This document shows positions 1-7,828 of a stretch of DNA of 40,633 nucleotides, in pieces (the stretch's first letter is position 1; every line of letters starts with the position of its first letter). Source of the stretch: Gammaproteobacteria bacterium (GTDB taxonomy: Bacteria; Pseudomonadota; Gammaproteobacteria; Steroidobacterales; Woeseiaceae); NCBI GenBank assembly GCA_030425905.1, contig JAUHZT010000013.1, positions 1 to 40,633 of the forward strand, read 5' to 3'. Position numbers and translations under genes: made by a program. The notes beneath the pieces were generated by a model, which was given only the letters and a program-made list of their open reading frames with translations, did not search any database and was not told the origin of the DNA.

Positions 1-143
1 ACTGCGCCGGGTTCCTCTACGGCTGGGCCAACGAATGGACGTTGCAGGACTGCGCCAAACTCGGCACGCACTGCGCGACCCGGGTTATCCAGCAGGTTGG
101 TGCGCGCATCGAACCCGGACTGCTCGACAGTTACTCCGGGTAG
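1..143 (+). CDS. C-terminus of a PfkB-family kinase, probably adenosine kinase (partial)
   Basis: This frame is open from the window edge (first full codon at base 3) to a TAG at 141-143 and is not in the ORF track. The 46 residues read CAGFLYGWANEW, then CAKLGTHCATRVIQQVGARIEPG. This resembles the last helix of bacterial PfkB kinases of the adenosine-kinase type, where GFLYG is followed by a CA-LG-A-VI-GAR pattern. Such kinases phosphorylate nucleosides, typically adenosine to AMP, in the cytoplasm. The substrate cannot be proved because the catalytic DTxGAGD motif lies outside the window. The surrounding salvage genes fit adenosine kinase, with ribokinase or another sugar kinase as alternatives. 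The gene converges with the aldehyde dehydrogenase operon. Confidence 0.7.
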   Translation, partial: CAGFLYGWANEWTLQDCAKLGTHCATRVIQQVGARIEPGLLDSYSG

Positions 144-179
144 GTACAGCCGCTGCCGCAGGCTGGCCATTTTACCCGC

Positions 180-200
180 AGCAGCGCCTGCCAGGCTGCT
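180..200. other. Hairpin between convergent genes, possible weak terminator
   Basis: AGCAG and CTGCT pair as an outer stem and CCT and AGG as an inner stem, with a small CG bulge. This lies in the 69-base gap between the kinase stop and the stop of the leftward operon. There is no T tract on either strand, so it is not a classical intrinsic terminator. It may instead protect transcript ends. This is inference from base pairing only. Confidence 0.25.
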
Positions 201-212
201 ACGTGTTGGACG

Positions 213-1082
213 TCAACTACCGATCGGATGCCAGGTCGTTTTGACTTCCTGGGTATCGCGGATCAGGTAAGGGCTTTCGCCTTCATCCGACATCCAGTCA
301 ATTTTTGGCCGCGCAATGACGCGCTTTATATTTTCTGCCGCCAGTGTTTGCACGCTGCGCGCCATCTTTCGACCATCACCTGGCCAGGCAATTGCGTTTA
401 CATCCATGTGCGAGGCGAACTGTTCCGTAAGCTCATCGCGAAAACCGGTCAGGATGTTAACCACGCCAGCCGGCACATCGGATGCGTGCAGCACTTCGGC
501 GAAACTGACAGCACTCAGCGGCAGGCTTTCGGAGGCTAATGCCACACAGGTATTGCCACCAACGATGGCTGGCGCAATGTAGGAAACGAGCCCGATCAAA
601 CCGCTGTCATCGGGTGCGATTATCGACACGACGCCTGTCGGTTCCAGTACCGAGAAATTGAAGTGCGCGGAACTGACCGGGTTAACCGAACTAAAAACCT
701 GCTGGTACTTGTCTGCCCAGCCAGCGTAATAAATCAGCCTGTCGACGGCGATCTCGACTTCCTTTCGCGCCTGTCGCTCGGTACGGCCCTGCAACTGCAA
801 TTCAGCGACGAACTGCTCGATGCGACCTTCAAGCATTTCGGCAATGCGGTACAGGATCTGGCCGCGCAAGTAAGCACTCGCACGCGCCCAGCCCGCCTGC
901 GCTTTGCGCGCCGCTACCACCGCATTGCGAAAATCCTTGCGGCTGCCTCGGCATACGTTGGCGATGACGGCGTCCTGCTTGTTCTTCAATGGGAAGTAAC
1001 GCCCTGACTCCGTACGCGGAAACTTGCCGTCGATGTAGATTTTGTAGGTTTTTGCAACCGACAGTCGATTCGCTGCTGCCAT
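213..1082 (-). CDS. Pseudo-aldehyde dehydrogenase resembling the detached C-terminal domain of ALDH16
   Basis: This 289-aa protein starts at ATG 1082, sharing one base with the upstream stop (TAATG). The ORF track extends it into the neighbouring gene. It has an aldehyde-dehydrogenase N-terminal half (YKIYIDGKFPRTESGRYF; a PTGVVSIIAP stretch; PAIVGGNTCVALAS; PAGVVNILTG). The catalytic half is absent: there is no E-LGG glutamate motif and no GQ-C nucleophile. The protein ends shortly after a KTTWHPIG stretch. ALDH16 enzymes have a catalytic domain followed by such a non-catalytic domain. The two adjacent products here add up to 780 aa, near bacterial ALDH16 length. I infer that it is a structural partner of the upstream enzyme. 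A decayed paralogue is the alternative, but the tight coupling and intact frame argue against that. Confidence 0.8.
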   Translation of the reverse strand: MAAANRLSVAKTYKIYIDGKFPRTESGRYFPLKNKQDAVIANVCRGSRKDFRNAVVAARKAQAGWARASAYLRGQILYRIAEMLEGRIEQFVAELQLQGRTERQARKEVEIAVDRLIYYAGWADKYQQVFSSVNPVSSAHFNFSVLEPTGVVSIIAPDDSGLIGLVSYIAPAIVGGNTCVALASESLPLSAVSFAEVLHASDVPAGVVNILTGFRDELTEQFASHMDVNAIAWPGDGRKMARSVQTLAAENIKRVIARPKIDWMSDEGESPYLIRDTQEVKTTWHPIGS

Positions 1083-2557
1083 TATCGCGCCCCCAGTTTC
1101 ACGTAAGCGTCGAGTCCGTGTAAACCACCTTCGCGACCAACGCCGGATTCCTTGTAACCGCCAAACGGTGAAGTCGGGTCGAATTTGTTGAACGTGTTTG
1201 CCCACACCACACCGGCACGCAAACCCTGGGTCATCTTGAAAATCTTGGCGCCCTTGTCAGTCCAGACACCGCCTGAGAGCCCATAAGGCGTGTTGTTCGC
1301 TTTGGCCAGCGCCTCGTCAAAGCTGCGGAACGTCTGGATAGCGAGCACGGGACCAAAAATCTCTTCCTGCACGACACGGTTCGACTGCGCCACTCCCGTG
1401 AAAATTGTCGGCCGGCACCAGTAGCCCTTCTTCGGCAAACGGCAGGCACTCTGGTGCATCTCACCGCCTTCTTCCTTGCCGATTTTCAGGTACGACTGGA
1501 TCTTCTCAAGCTGCATGGACGAATTGATCGCGCCGATATCAGTGTTCTTGTCGAGCGGATCGCCAACTATCAGCGTCTCCATCCGCTCCTTGAGTTTCGC
1601 CACGACCTCGTCGGCAACCGACTCCTGCACCAGCAGGCGTGAGCCCGCACAGCAGACATGCCCCTGGTTGAAGAAGATACCGTTGACGATGCCTTCAACG
1701 GCCTGGTCAATTGCGGCATCCGCAAACACAACGTTCGCCGCTTTGCCGCCGAGTTCGAGCGTGTATTTCTTGCGCGTGCCGGCCAGCGCGCGCTGGATGA
1801 TGCGCCCGACATTGGTCGACCCGGTAAATGCGATCTTGTCCACGCCCGGGTGGTTCACGATGGCGGCGCCAGTCTTGCCGGCACCGGTTACGATATTTAC
1901 GACGCCCGGCGGCAGACCGGCATCCGCAATTACTTCGGCCAGTTTGAGCGCCGTCAGCGGCGTGGTCTCGGCAGGCTTGAGCACCACTGTGTTACCCGTT
2001 GCCAGCGCCGGCGCAATTTTCCAGGCCGCCATGAGCAGTGGAAAATTCCACGGAATAATTTGTCCGGCCACGCCCAGCGGCTTCGCTCGCTGCCCTGGGA
2101 ACGCATAGTCGAGCTTGTCGGCCCAGCCTGCATAGTAGAAAAAATGTGCGGCAGCGAGCGGCACATCGATGTCGCGCGATTCACGGATAGGCTTGCCACC
2201 GTCGAGTGATTCGATGGCTGCAAATTCCCGTGCACGCTCCTGCATGATCCGCGCGATCCGGTAAATATACTTGCCACGCTCTTTGGCAGGCATGCGCGAC
2301 CAGACACCGCTATACGCAGCGCGCGCCGCCTTCACCGCGCGATCGACATCCGCTTCGCTGGCCTCGGCAACACGTGCCAGCTTCTGCTCATTCGCAGGGT
2401 TGATCGTGTCGAAGTAACGGCTGTTCTCGGGTGCGACAAACTCGCCACCGATAAACAGGCCATAACGCTTTTTGAGCGAAATGTGGTCAGTACTTTCCGG
2501 TGCCGGGTCGTAGGCCCAGCCACCATCAAAAGCCAGTTTGTTTTCGGGCGTCGCCAT
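1082..2557 (-). CDS. NAD(P)-dependent aldehyde dehydrogenase, catalytic ALDH16-like subunit
   Basis: This is a 491-aa cytoplasmic enzyme that oxidises an aldehyde to its acid. It has all the hallmarks: an IIPWNFPLLMAAWKIAPAL Rossmann-region motif, KPAE cofactor-binding lysine, a GSTNVG turn, the general-base glutamate in TLELGGK, and the catalytic cysteine in NQGHVCCAGSR. ATG at 2557 lies 15 bases after the deoC stop. DeoC releases acetaldehyde from deoxyribose 5-phosphate, so oxidation of acetaldehyde to acetate is the likely role. That assignment comes from gene order, and motifs alone cannot fix the substrate. The gene stops in TAATG overlap with the pseudo-ALDH gene, which suggests coupled translation and a stoichiometric pair. 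Confidence 0.92.
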   Translation of the reverse strand: MATPENKLAFDGGWAYDPAPESTDHISLKKRYGLFIGGEFVAPENSRYFDTINPANEQKLARVAEASEADVDRAVKAARAAYSGVWSRMPAKERGKYIYRIARIMQERAREFAAIESLDGGKPIRESRDIDVPLAAAHFFYYAGWADKLDYAFPGQRAKPLGVAGQIIPWNFPLLMAAWKIAPALATGNTVVLKPAETTPLTALKLAEVIADAGLPPGVVNIVTGAGKTGAAIVNHPGVDKIAFTGSTNVGRIIQRALAGTRKKYTLELGGKAANVVFADAAIDQAVEGIVNGIFFNQGHVCCAGSRLLVQESVADEVVAKLKERMETLIVGDPLDKNTDIGAINSSMQLEKIQSYLKIGKEEGGEMHQSACRLPKKGYWCRPTIFTGVAQSNRVVQEEIFGPVLAIQTFRSFDEALAKANNTPYGLSGGVWTDKGAKIFKMTQGLRAGVVWANTFNKFDPTSPFGGYKESGVGREGGLHGLDAYVKLGAR

Positions 2558-2572
2558 AGTTAAGGGCCTGTC

Positions 2573-3499
2573 CTAATCTTTCGAAAAATAATCAGCCGAC
2601 TGGTAGAGCCCGGTCGACTGTTTCATGAGCTGCATGAGCACGTCATTCGCGAGCGAACTCGCACCAAACCGAAACCACTCCGGCGTCATCCACGCGTTGC
2701 CCAGCGTTTCGTGCAACATGACGAGATAATGAATGGCCAGCTTTGACGTCGAGATACCGCCGGCCGGCTTCATACCAACCATGCGACCTGTATCGCGATA
2801 GTAGTCTCGAATTGCTTGCAACATCACCAGCGTGACCTGCATGGTGGCCGCCGGCTGAACCTTGCCGGTCGATGTCTTGATAAAGTCAGCGCCGGCATGC
2901 ATCGCGAGCACGCTCGCACGACGTACCCGGTCGAGCGTGCCCAGCTCACCTGTCTCCAGGATCACCTTCAGGTGTGCGTCACCGCAAGCTTCTTTAACGG
3001 CAACGATCTCGTCGAAAACATAGCGGTAATTGCCCGCCAGGAACTCGCCGCGGGAGATAACCATATCGATTTCATCGGCACCCGCTGCAACTGCCGTGCG
3101 CGTATCTTCCAGTTTTACCTTGCGCGATGACATGCCACTTGGGAACGCCGTCGCCACGGAGGCAATTCTAATATCGTGTCCGGCAAGCGCTTCTTTCGCG
3201 ACGCTCACCATGTTGGGGTAGACACACACGGCCGCAACGTGCGGCAAACCCGGGTAGGCATCGTGCAGATGAATCGCCTTCTGGCACAACTGCCGCACTT
3301 TGCCCGCTGTGTCCTGGCCTTCCAGTGTGGTGAGGTCGATCATGCTCAGAATCAGCTTGAGCGCCTCGACCTTGGCAGACTTCTTGATCGACCGCGTCTG
3401 AAACCGGGCGACACGCTCGTTGACACCGACCTCATCGACGGCGGGTACGCATGACAGGTCAGGCAGGCGTCGCGCTTTCTTGACCGCTGCAACGCTCAT
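2573..3499 (-). CDS. deoC: Deoxyribose-phosphate aldolase, long type
   Basis: DeoC cleaves 2-deoxyribose 5-phosphate to glyceraldehyde 3-phosphate and acetaldehyde in the cytoplasm, the last step of deoxynucleoside catabolism. The 308-aa product has the Schiff-base lysine in FIKTSTGK (about K208), the second lysine in GMKPAGGI (about K244) and the aspartate in DEIDMV (about D145). It is longer than the roughly 250-260-aa enteric enzyme. Stretches such as ETGELGTL and the extended C-terminus resemble the long DERA type found in animals and some bacteria. ATG at 3499 overlaps the deoD stop as ATGA, so translation is probably coupled. The aldehyde dehydrogenase downstream would dispose of the acetaldehyde. 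Confidence 0.96.
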   Translation of the reverse strand: MSVAAVKKARRLPDLSCVPAVDEVGVNERVARFQTRSIKKSAKVEALKLILSMIDLTTLEGQDTAGKVRQLCQKAIHLHDAYPGLPHVAAVCVYPNMVSVAKEALAGHDIRIASVATAFPSGMSSRKVKLEDTRTAVAAGADEIDMVISRGEFLAGNYRYVFDEIVAVKEACGDAHLKVILETGELGTLDRVRRASVLAMHAGADFIKTSTGKVQPAATMQVTLVMLQAIRDYYRDTGRMVGMKPAGGISTSKLAIHYLVMLHETLGNAWMTPEWFRFGASSLANDVLMQLMKQSTGLYQSADYFSKD

Positions 3500-4203
3500 G
3501 CGATCGCCGTGTCGAGTGCAACATCGATCATTTCATCGAAGGTCGTTGCGCGTTCGTCCGAGGTCAATGCCGCGCCGCTTGGAATATCGTCGCTTACTGT
3601 GCAGATGGCGAGCGCTTCAACGCCGTGCTCGGCAGCAATGGGAAAGATGCCGGCCGCCTCCATCTCAACACCGTAAATATTGTATTTGGCCATCGTCTCG
3701 AACATAGCCGGGTCCGGCGTGTAAAAAAGGTCGGCGGAAAAAATATTACCCACGTGATAACGAACATCGCGCGCCCTGGCAGCAGCAACGGCCTTTTGCA
3801 CGAGATCAAAACTCGCCAGTGCCGCGAGATCGTAGCCACCGAAACGCATCCGGTTCACATTCGAATCCGTGGAAGCTCCCTGGGCGATGATGATATCGCG
3901 CAATTTCACCTGCGGGTGCGAGGTGCCGCAGCTACCGACGCGCATCACACGTTTTACGCCATAGGACTCGATCAACTCGCTCGTATAAATCGAGGCAGAC
4001 GGTATCCCCATGCCGTGCGCCATCACCGAAATCGGCTGGCCTTTGTAGCTGCCGGTGAAACCCCACATATTGCGCACGTCAGTGACACGACGCGGGTTTT
4101 CAAACCAGTTATTAGCGATATATTCCGCGCGCAGCGGGTCGCCGGGCATCAGCACCGTCTCGGCGAAGTCGCCGGGTGCCGCATTCATGTGTTTGGTTGC
4201 CAT
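3496..4203 (-). CDS. deoD: Purine-nucleoside phosphorylase DeoD
   Basis: DeoD performs phosphorolysis of purine (deoxy)nucleosides to base plus (deoxy)ribose 1-phosphate. The 235-aa protein begins [14 protein letters not shown]. The start at ATG 4203 is chosen over the ORF-track start because it matches the family N-terminus and length (about 239 aa in E. coli). Visible motifs are [10 protein letters not shown] (phosphate binding), GHGMGIPS-like [19 protein letters not shown], and the base-site stretch [12 protein letters not shown] followed by TVSDDI. It belongs to the hexameric bacterial class. It sits 58 bases after the SDR stop and overlaps deoC by four bases. A 14-bp tandem repeat lies just upstream. 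Confidence 0.96.
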   Translation of the reverse strand: MATKHMNAAPGDFAETVLMPGDPLRAEYIANNWFENPRRVTDVRNMWGFTGSYKGQPISVMAHGMGIPSASIYTSELIESYGVKRVMRVGSCGTSHPQVKLRDIIIAQGASTDSNVNRMRFGGYDLAALASFDLVQKAVAAARARDVRYHVGNIFSADLFYTPDPAMFETMAKYNIYGVEMEAAGIFPIAAEHGVEALAICTVSDDIPSGAALTSDERATTFDEMIDVALDTAIA

Positions 4204-4213
4204 AGCTTTCTTT

Positions 4214-4243
4214 AATTTAGTGTGGCTTGAATTTAGTGTGGCT
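4214..4243. repeat. Two tandem copies of a 14-bp repeat upstream of deoD
   Basis: AATTTAGTGTGGCT occurs perfectly at 4214-4227 and again at 4230-4243, with a 16-bp period and a two-base spacer. It lies in the 58-bp gap between the SDR stop and the deoD start. A head-to-tail repeat could be a regulator site, a slippage duplication or a translational element. I see no match to a CytR or DeoR consensus that I could defend. Confidence 0.75.
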
Positions 4244-4261
4244 AGTGAAATTGCGCTGTAG

Positions 4262-5023
4262 TCACCATCGAGACTGTGCAGACATGCCGCCGTCCACAAC
4301 CAGGTTCGCGCCCGAAATCCAGCGCGCAGCGGGACTCAGCAGGAACAATACCGCGTCGGCAACGTCGTTGGGAACCCCGAGCCGACCCAGCGGCGCCCGG
4401 TTCTGCCAGCGCTCCACCCCTTGCGGCCATTCATCACCCAGGCCCGGCCGATCGATCAGGCCCGGCGACACGGCGTTGACGCGAATACTGTCGCCACCGT
4501 ATTCAAGCGCAGCGGCACGCGTAAACATCAACACGCCCGCTTTGCTGCTCGCATAGTGTGCGTGCCCAACGGCCGGGTCCAGGCCCTCAATTGACGCAAT
4601 ATTGACAATGGCCCCACCCAGCGACTGGCGGCGCCAGGACTTCGCCGCCTGCTGGGTCACGAGGAACGCACTGTCGAGTGTGGCTTGCTGCATCCTGCGC
4701 CAGTCATCCAGCGAGAGTCCGGGCAGGCCGTGGAGGTGCTGCGCAGCGGCATTGTTGACGACACCGTGCGGGCGAATGTGCTCGAATAACGCGACCACAG
4801 CGGCTTCATCGCGCAGGTCGGCACGCACAACGTCGCCGCGCCCGAGTGATTCGATCAACGCCTCGGCCGCCGCGAAATTGCGATGGCAATGCGCAATGAT
4901 CGTAGCGCCAGCCTCGTGCAAGCGCCTGGCGATACCCTGGCCGATATTGCCACTCGCGCCGGTCAGCAAAATCGACTGGCCTTCGAGATCGAGCAATTGA
5001 CTGACTGCCGGTACCGTGTGCAT
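4262..5023 (-). CDS. Short-chain dehydrogenase/reductase, substrate unknown
   Basis: This is a classical SDR of about 253 aa from ATG 5023 ([20 protein letters not shown]). It has the cofactor motif [10 protein letters not shown], the NNAA motif, and the catalytic YASSK with an upstream serine (NIASIEG). It also has SPGLI and the terminal LVVDGG of the family. It is a cytosolic NAD(P)H oxidoreductase of unknown substrate. The ORF-track start at 5056 would overlap the divergent cupin gene and lacks a ribosome-binding site, so 5023 is preferred. It is the first gene of the operon running into deoD and deoC, so a pentose or nucleoside-derived substrate is possible but unproved. Confidence 0.85.
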   Translation of the reverse strand: MHTVPAVSQLLDLEGQSILLTGASGNIGQGIARRLHEAGATIIAHCHRNFAAAEALIESLGRGDVVRADLRDEAAVVALFEHIRPHGVVNNAAAQHLHGLPGLSLDDWRRMQQATLDSAFLVTQQAAKSWRRQSLGGAIVNIASIEGLDPAVGHAHYASSKAGVLMFTRAAALEYGGDSIRVNAVSPGLIDRPGLGDEWPQGVERWQNRAPLGRLGVPNDVADAVLFLLSPAARWISGANLVVDGGMSAQSRW

Positions 5024-5043
5024 TGCGTTATGGTTGCCCCCGT

Positions 5044-5397
5044 ATGAATAAATCAAGCAATACCGATAGCGAATTCTGGACCCTCGAGCGCTGTTTCATA
5101 CGCGAACTGCTCAATGCCGCCACCTGCCCGGAAGTCTCGCTGGCCCGAACTCGCGTTGAGCCCGGCGTTCGCACCCAGTTGCACAGCTTATCGGTCCTCG
5201 AATGGTACGTCATCGAGGCCGGCGAAGGCCTGATGAAAGTGGGCGACGAGCCCGCGTACCCGGTCAGTGCCGGCGACACTGTCCGCATACCGGTCGGCAC
5301 GGCGCAACAAATCACTAACACCGGAACCGCCGATTTGTTGTTTTTTTGCATCTGCGTGCCGCGCTTTACACCAGACGCCTACACAGCGCTGGAATAG
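5044..5397 (+). CDS. Small cupin-domain protein
   Basis: This 117-aa single-domain protein starts at ATG 5044. The ORF track uses a TTG 21 bases upstream. A beta-barrel cupin is suggested by LHSLSVLEWYVIEAGEG, the GDTVRIPVGTAQQI motif and a following NTGTADLLF strand. The first metal motif is incomplete: a single histidine (QLHSL) with no HxH. The second motif has no histidine. It may therefore bind a ligand or sugar rather than act as a metalloenzyme. It is divergent from the SDR with only 20 bases between the start codons, so the two promoters must overlap the genes. Function unknown. Confidence 0.75.
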   Translation: MNKSSNTDSEFWTLERCFIRELLNAATCPEVSLARTRVEPGVRTQLHSLSVLEWYVIEAGEGLMKVGDEPAYPVSAGDTVRIPVGTAQQITNTGTADLLFFCICVPRFTPDAYTALE

Positions 5398-5423
5398 CAG
5401 TGGCCGATGGGTGACGGTATACT
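5395..5423 (+). promoter_or_regulatory. Possible sigma70-type promoter for the TonB receptor
   Basis: TATACT at 5418-5423 is a good -10 hexamer. A poor -35 (TAGCAG, 5395-5400) lies 17 bases upstream, overlapping the cupin stop. The site is about 40 bases before the receptor ATG at 5466. Weak evidence, from sequence match only. Confidence 0.3.
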
Positions 5424-5465
5424 CCGCGCTTGCATTTCCGCCCGCAAACGATCAGGAGAATCACC

Positions 5466-7805
5466 ATGTGTGGCCAGAACCCAACAAATTCACGCCGCGC
5501 CGCCCGCGCGCTGACGCTGGCTGTCGGCACACTTGCCTTTGGCATGAGCGGTGCGCCTCTTAAGGCGCAGACAGGCGGCGTACTTGAAGAAATAACCGTC
5601 ACCGCGCAAAAGCGTGAAGAATCACTGCAGGACGTGCCTATTTCAGTCGCCACCCTGTCAGGCGAGCGTCTCAATGTGCTGTTTTCAGGCAGCGAGGATA
5701 TTCTGGCGTTGTCCGGCCGCATTCCCGGTTTGTACGCCGAGTCGTCAAACGGCCGTGCGGCACCGCGCTTTTACCTGCGCGGCCTTGGCAATATCGACTT
5801 CGATCTCGCCGCCTCGCAGCCTGTGTCGGTCATCATGGACGACGTCGTCATGGAAAATGTCGTCCTGAAAAGCTTCCCGCTGTTCGACATGCAGAACGTG
5901 GAAGTGATTCGTGGCCCGCAAGGCACCTTGTTCGGCCGCAACACGACCGCCGGTATCATCAAGGTGAACACCAGGCGGCCGACGCACGAGACAACGGGCT
6001 ACGTCAAAGGCTCCTGGGCCACTTTCGATACAATCAATCTTGAGGGTGCGATCGGCGGCAGCCTGATCGAAGATACGCTCGCCGCCCGGGTATCTGTACT
6101 GCAACGCTCCCGCGACGAATGGATCACCAACGGCCACACCGGCGAAAAATCGCTGGGCGATTACGACGAGACCGCGGGACGTGCGCAACTGTTGTGGACA
6201 CCGAGCGACTCGTTCAGCGCACTGCTTTCATTCCAGTCGCGCAATCTCGACGGCACGTCATCGATCTTCCGGGCGAATGTTTTCACGACCGGCTCGGCTT
6301 CACTGAATCAGAACTACGACCGTGAAACTGTGTATTACGATGGCGGCGACAACAACCCGCAGGGTTACGACTCGCAGGGCACCACGCTGAACCTGCAATG
6401 GGACTTTGACCACGCCACGGTTTCCTCAATTACTTCCTGGCAGGAAGCAGAAGGCTTCAGCCGCGGTGACATTGACGCCGGCGTCATCGATTTCACGCAG
6501 TCGGTGCAGGTTCCCTCGGGTATTACTTTCGATCCGAACGCGCTGGTATTCGGCGTTCCGGCGTTAACCTTCCCGGGCACGATCACGGTTGATTCGGTCA
6601 CCCAGGACGGCGCAGACACCGATCAGTTCACGCAGGAGTTCCGGATTGCGAGCCAGAATGACGGTCGTTTCAACTGGCAGATTGGTGCGTTCTACTTTGA
6701 TTCCGACCTGACCGTGACAACCGAATCGTTTGCCTCGTTTGGTTTTGTGCCCGGCTCCAGGCAAGACACCGTTATCAAGCAGACCAACAAGACCTGGGCA
6801 GTGTTTGGCCAGAGCTCATTTGACCTGACCGACACCTTCACGGTGACCGCGGGTGTGCGTTACACCGACGATGAAAAAGACTTCGAAGTGCTGCAGTTCG
6901 GGCAGCTCTGGCTCGACATCGGTATTCCAACCTTTATTGCCGGCCCGATTCACGCTGAAGATGACCAGACGAGCTGGGAGCTGAGTGCCAATTGGGCGCT
7001 TTCAGACACTTCTAGCTTGTACGGTCGTTACTCGACGGGCTTTCGTGCACAAACCATTCAGGGTCGCGACGTCGCGTTCCTGGAAACACCCAGTGTTGCC
7101 GCGCCCGAGACCATCGATTCGATTGAGGCAGGCTGGAAAGCCACCTTGTTTAACAACCGTATGCGCCTGAATGCCGCGCTGTTCATGTACGAGGTCGATG
7201 ACATGCAGCTATCCGTTATCGGCGGCGCTGCGAACGTTAACCAGGTTATCAACGCCGACAAGGGCGAAGCCGTTGGCTTCGAACTGGATGCCGAATGGCT
7301 GATCACGGAAAACCTCCTCGTCACGGCGGGCGCAAGCTGGAACGACACCGAGATCAAGGACCGCACACTCTCTACAGTGCCTTGCGGCTCCGGCCAGTGC
7401 ACACCGCTCGACCCGGTCGACCCGACGGACGGTACAGGTAGTCGCGTATTGCTCGACGGCAACCCGTTCCCGCGCGCGCCGGAAACAACCTACAACCTGA
7501 CCATCCAGTACACGGCAGAACTGGGCAATGCGTCGGAAATGTATTTCATGACCGACTGGGCTTACACCGGCAAGATCAACATGCCACTGTACGAAGCCGT
7601 GGAGTTCAAGACTGACGGTCAGTTCGAAGGTGGCCTGCGCGTTGGCTACCGCAACCTCGACACGGGTTGGGACATCGCCCTGTTCGGTCGCAACATCACC
7701 GATGAGCACAACGTGCTCGGCTTCGTCGACTTCAGTAACAACACCGGCTTTGTGAACGAGCCGCGTATCTGGGGTATCGAAGCAGGCTACAAATTCGGCG
7801 AATAA
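5466..7805 (+). CDS. TonB-dependent outer-membrane receptor
   Basis: This 779-aa outer-membrane active transporter starts at ATG 5466, preceded by AGGAGA. The ORF track begins 12 codons earlier at a TTG. The signal peptide runs to about residue 35 (TLAVGTLAFGMSGAPLKA). It is followed by a TonB box and plug start, EEITVTAQKREESLQDVP. Plug motifs include RGLGNI and VEVIRGPQGTLFGRNTTAGIIKV. The rest is a beta barrel rich in alternating aromatic strands. The last residues are YKFGE rather than a terminal aromatic. The substrate is not visible in the sequence. The setting next to a lipoprotein nuclease-fold protein and salvage genes makes nucleic-acid fragments or nucleosides plausible. A textbook terminator follows directly. 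Confidence 0.93.
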   Translation: MCGQNPTNSRRAARALTLAVGTLAFGMSGAPLKAQTGGVLEEITVTAQKREESLQDVPISVATLSGERLNVLFSGSEDILALSGRIPGLYAESSNGRAAPRFYLRGLGNIDFDLAASQPVSVIMDDVVMENVVLKSFPLFDMQNVEVIRGPQGTLFGRNTTAGIIKVNTRRPTHETTGYVKGSWATFDTINLEGAIGGSLIEDTLAARVSVLQRSRDEWITNGHTGEKSLGDYDETAGRAQLLWTPSDSFSALLSFQSRNLDGTSSIFRANVFTTGSASLNQNYDRETVYYDGGDNNPQGYDSQGTTLNLQWDFDHATVSSITSWQEAEGFSRGDIDAGVIDFTQSVQVPSGITFDPNALVFGVPALTFPGTITVDSVTQDGADTDQFTQEFRIASQNDGRFNWQIGAFYFDSDLTVTTESFASFGFVPGSRQDTVIKQTNKTWAVFGQSSFDLTDTFTVTAGVRYTDDEKDFEVLQFGQLWLDIGIPTFIAGPIHAEDDQTSWELSANWALSDTSSLYGRYSTGFRAQTIQGRDVAFLETPSVAAPETIDSIEAGWKATLFNNRMRLNAALFMYEVDDMQLSVIGGAANVNQVINADKGEAVGFELDAEWLITENLLVTAGASWNDTEIKDRTLSTVPCGSGQCTPLDPVDPTDGTGSRVLLDGNPFPRAPETTYNLTIQYTAELGNASEMYFMTDWAYTGKINMPLYEAVEFKTDGQFEGGLRVGYRNLDTGWDIALFGRNITDEHNVLGFVDFSNNTGFVNEPRIWGIEAGYKFGE

Positions 7806-7828
7806 TGCAGCCTTTTTCGAGTCGCAAA

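Noticed and set aside
213-1205. 330-aa ORF with the extra 41 N-terminal residues
   Set aside because: The extension overlaps the C-terminus of the catalytic aldehyde dehydrogenase in another frame. ATG 1082 in a TAATG overlap gives the family N-terminus.
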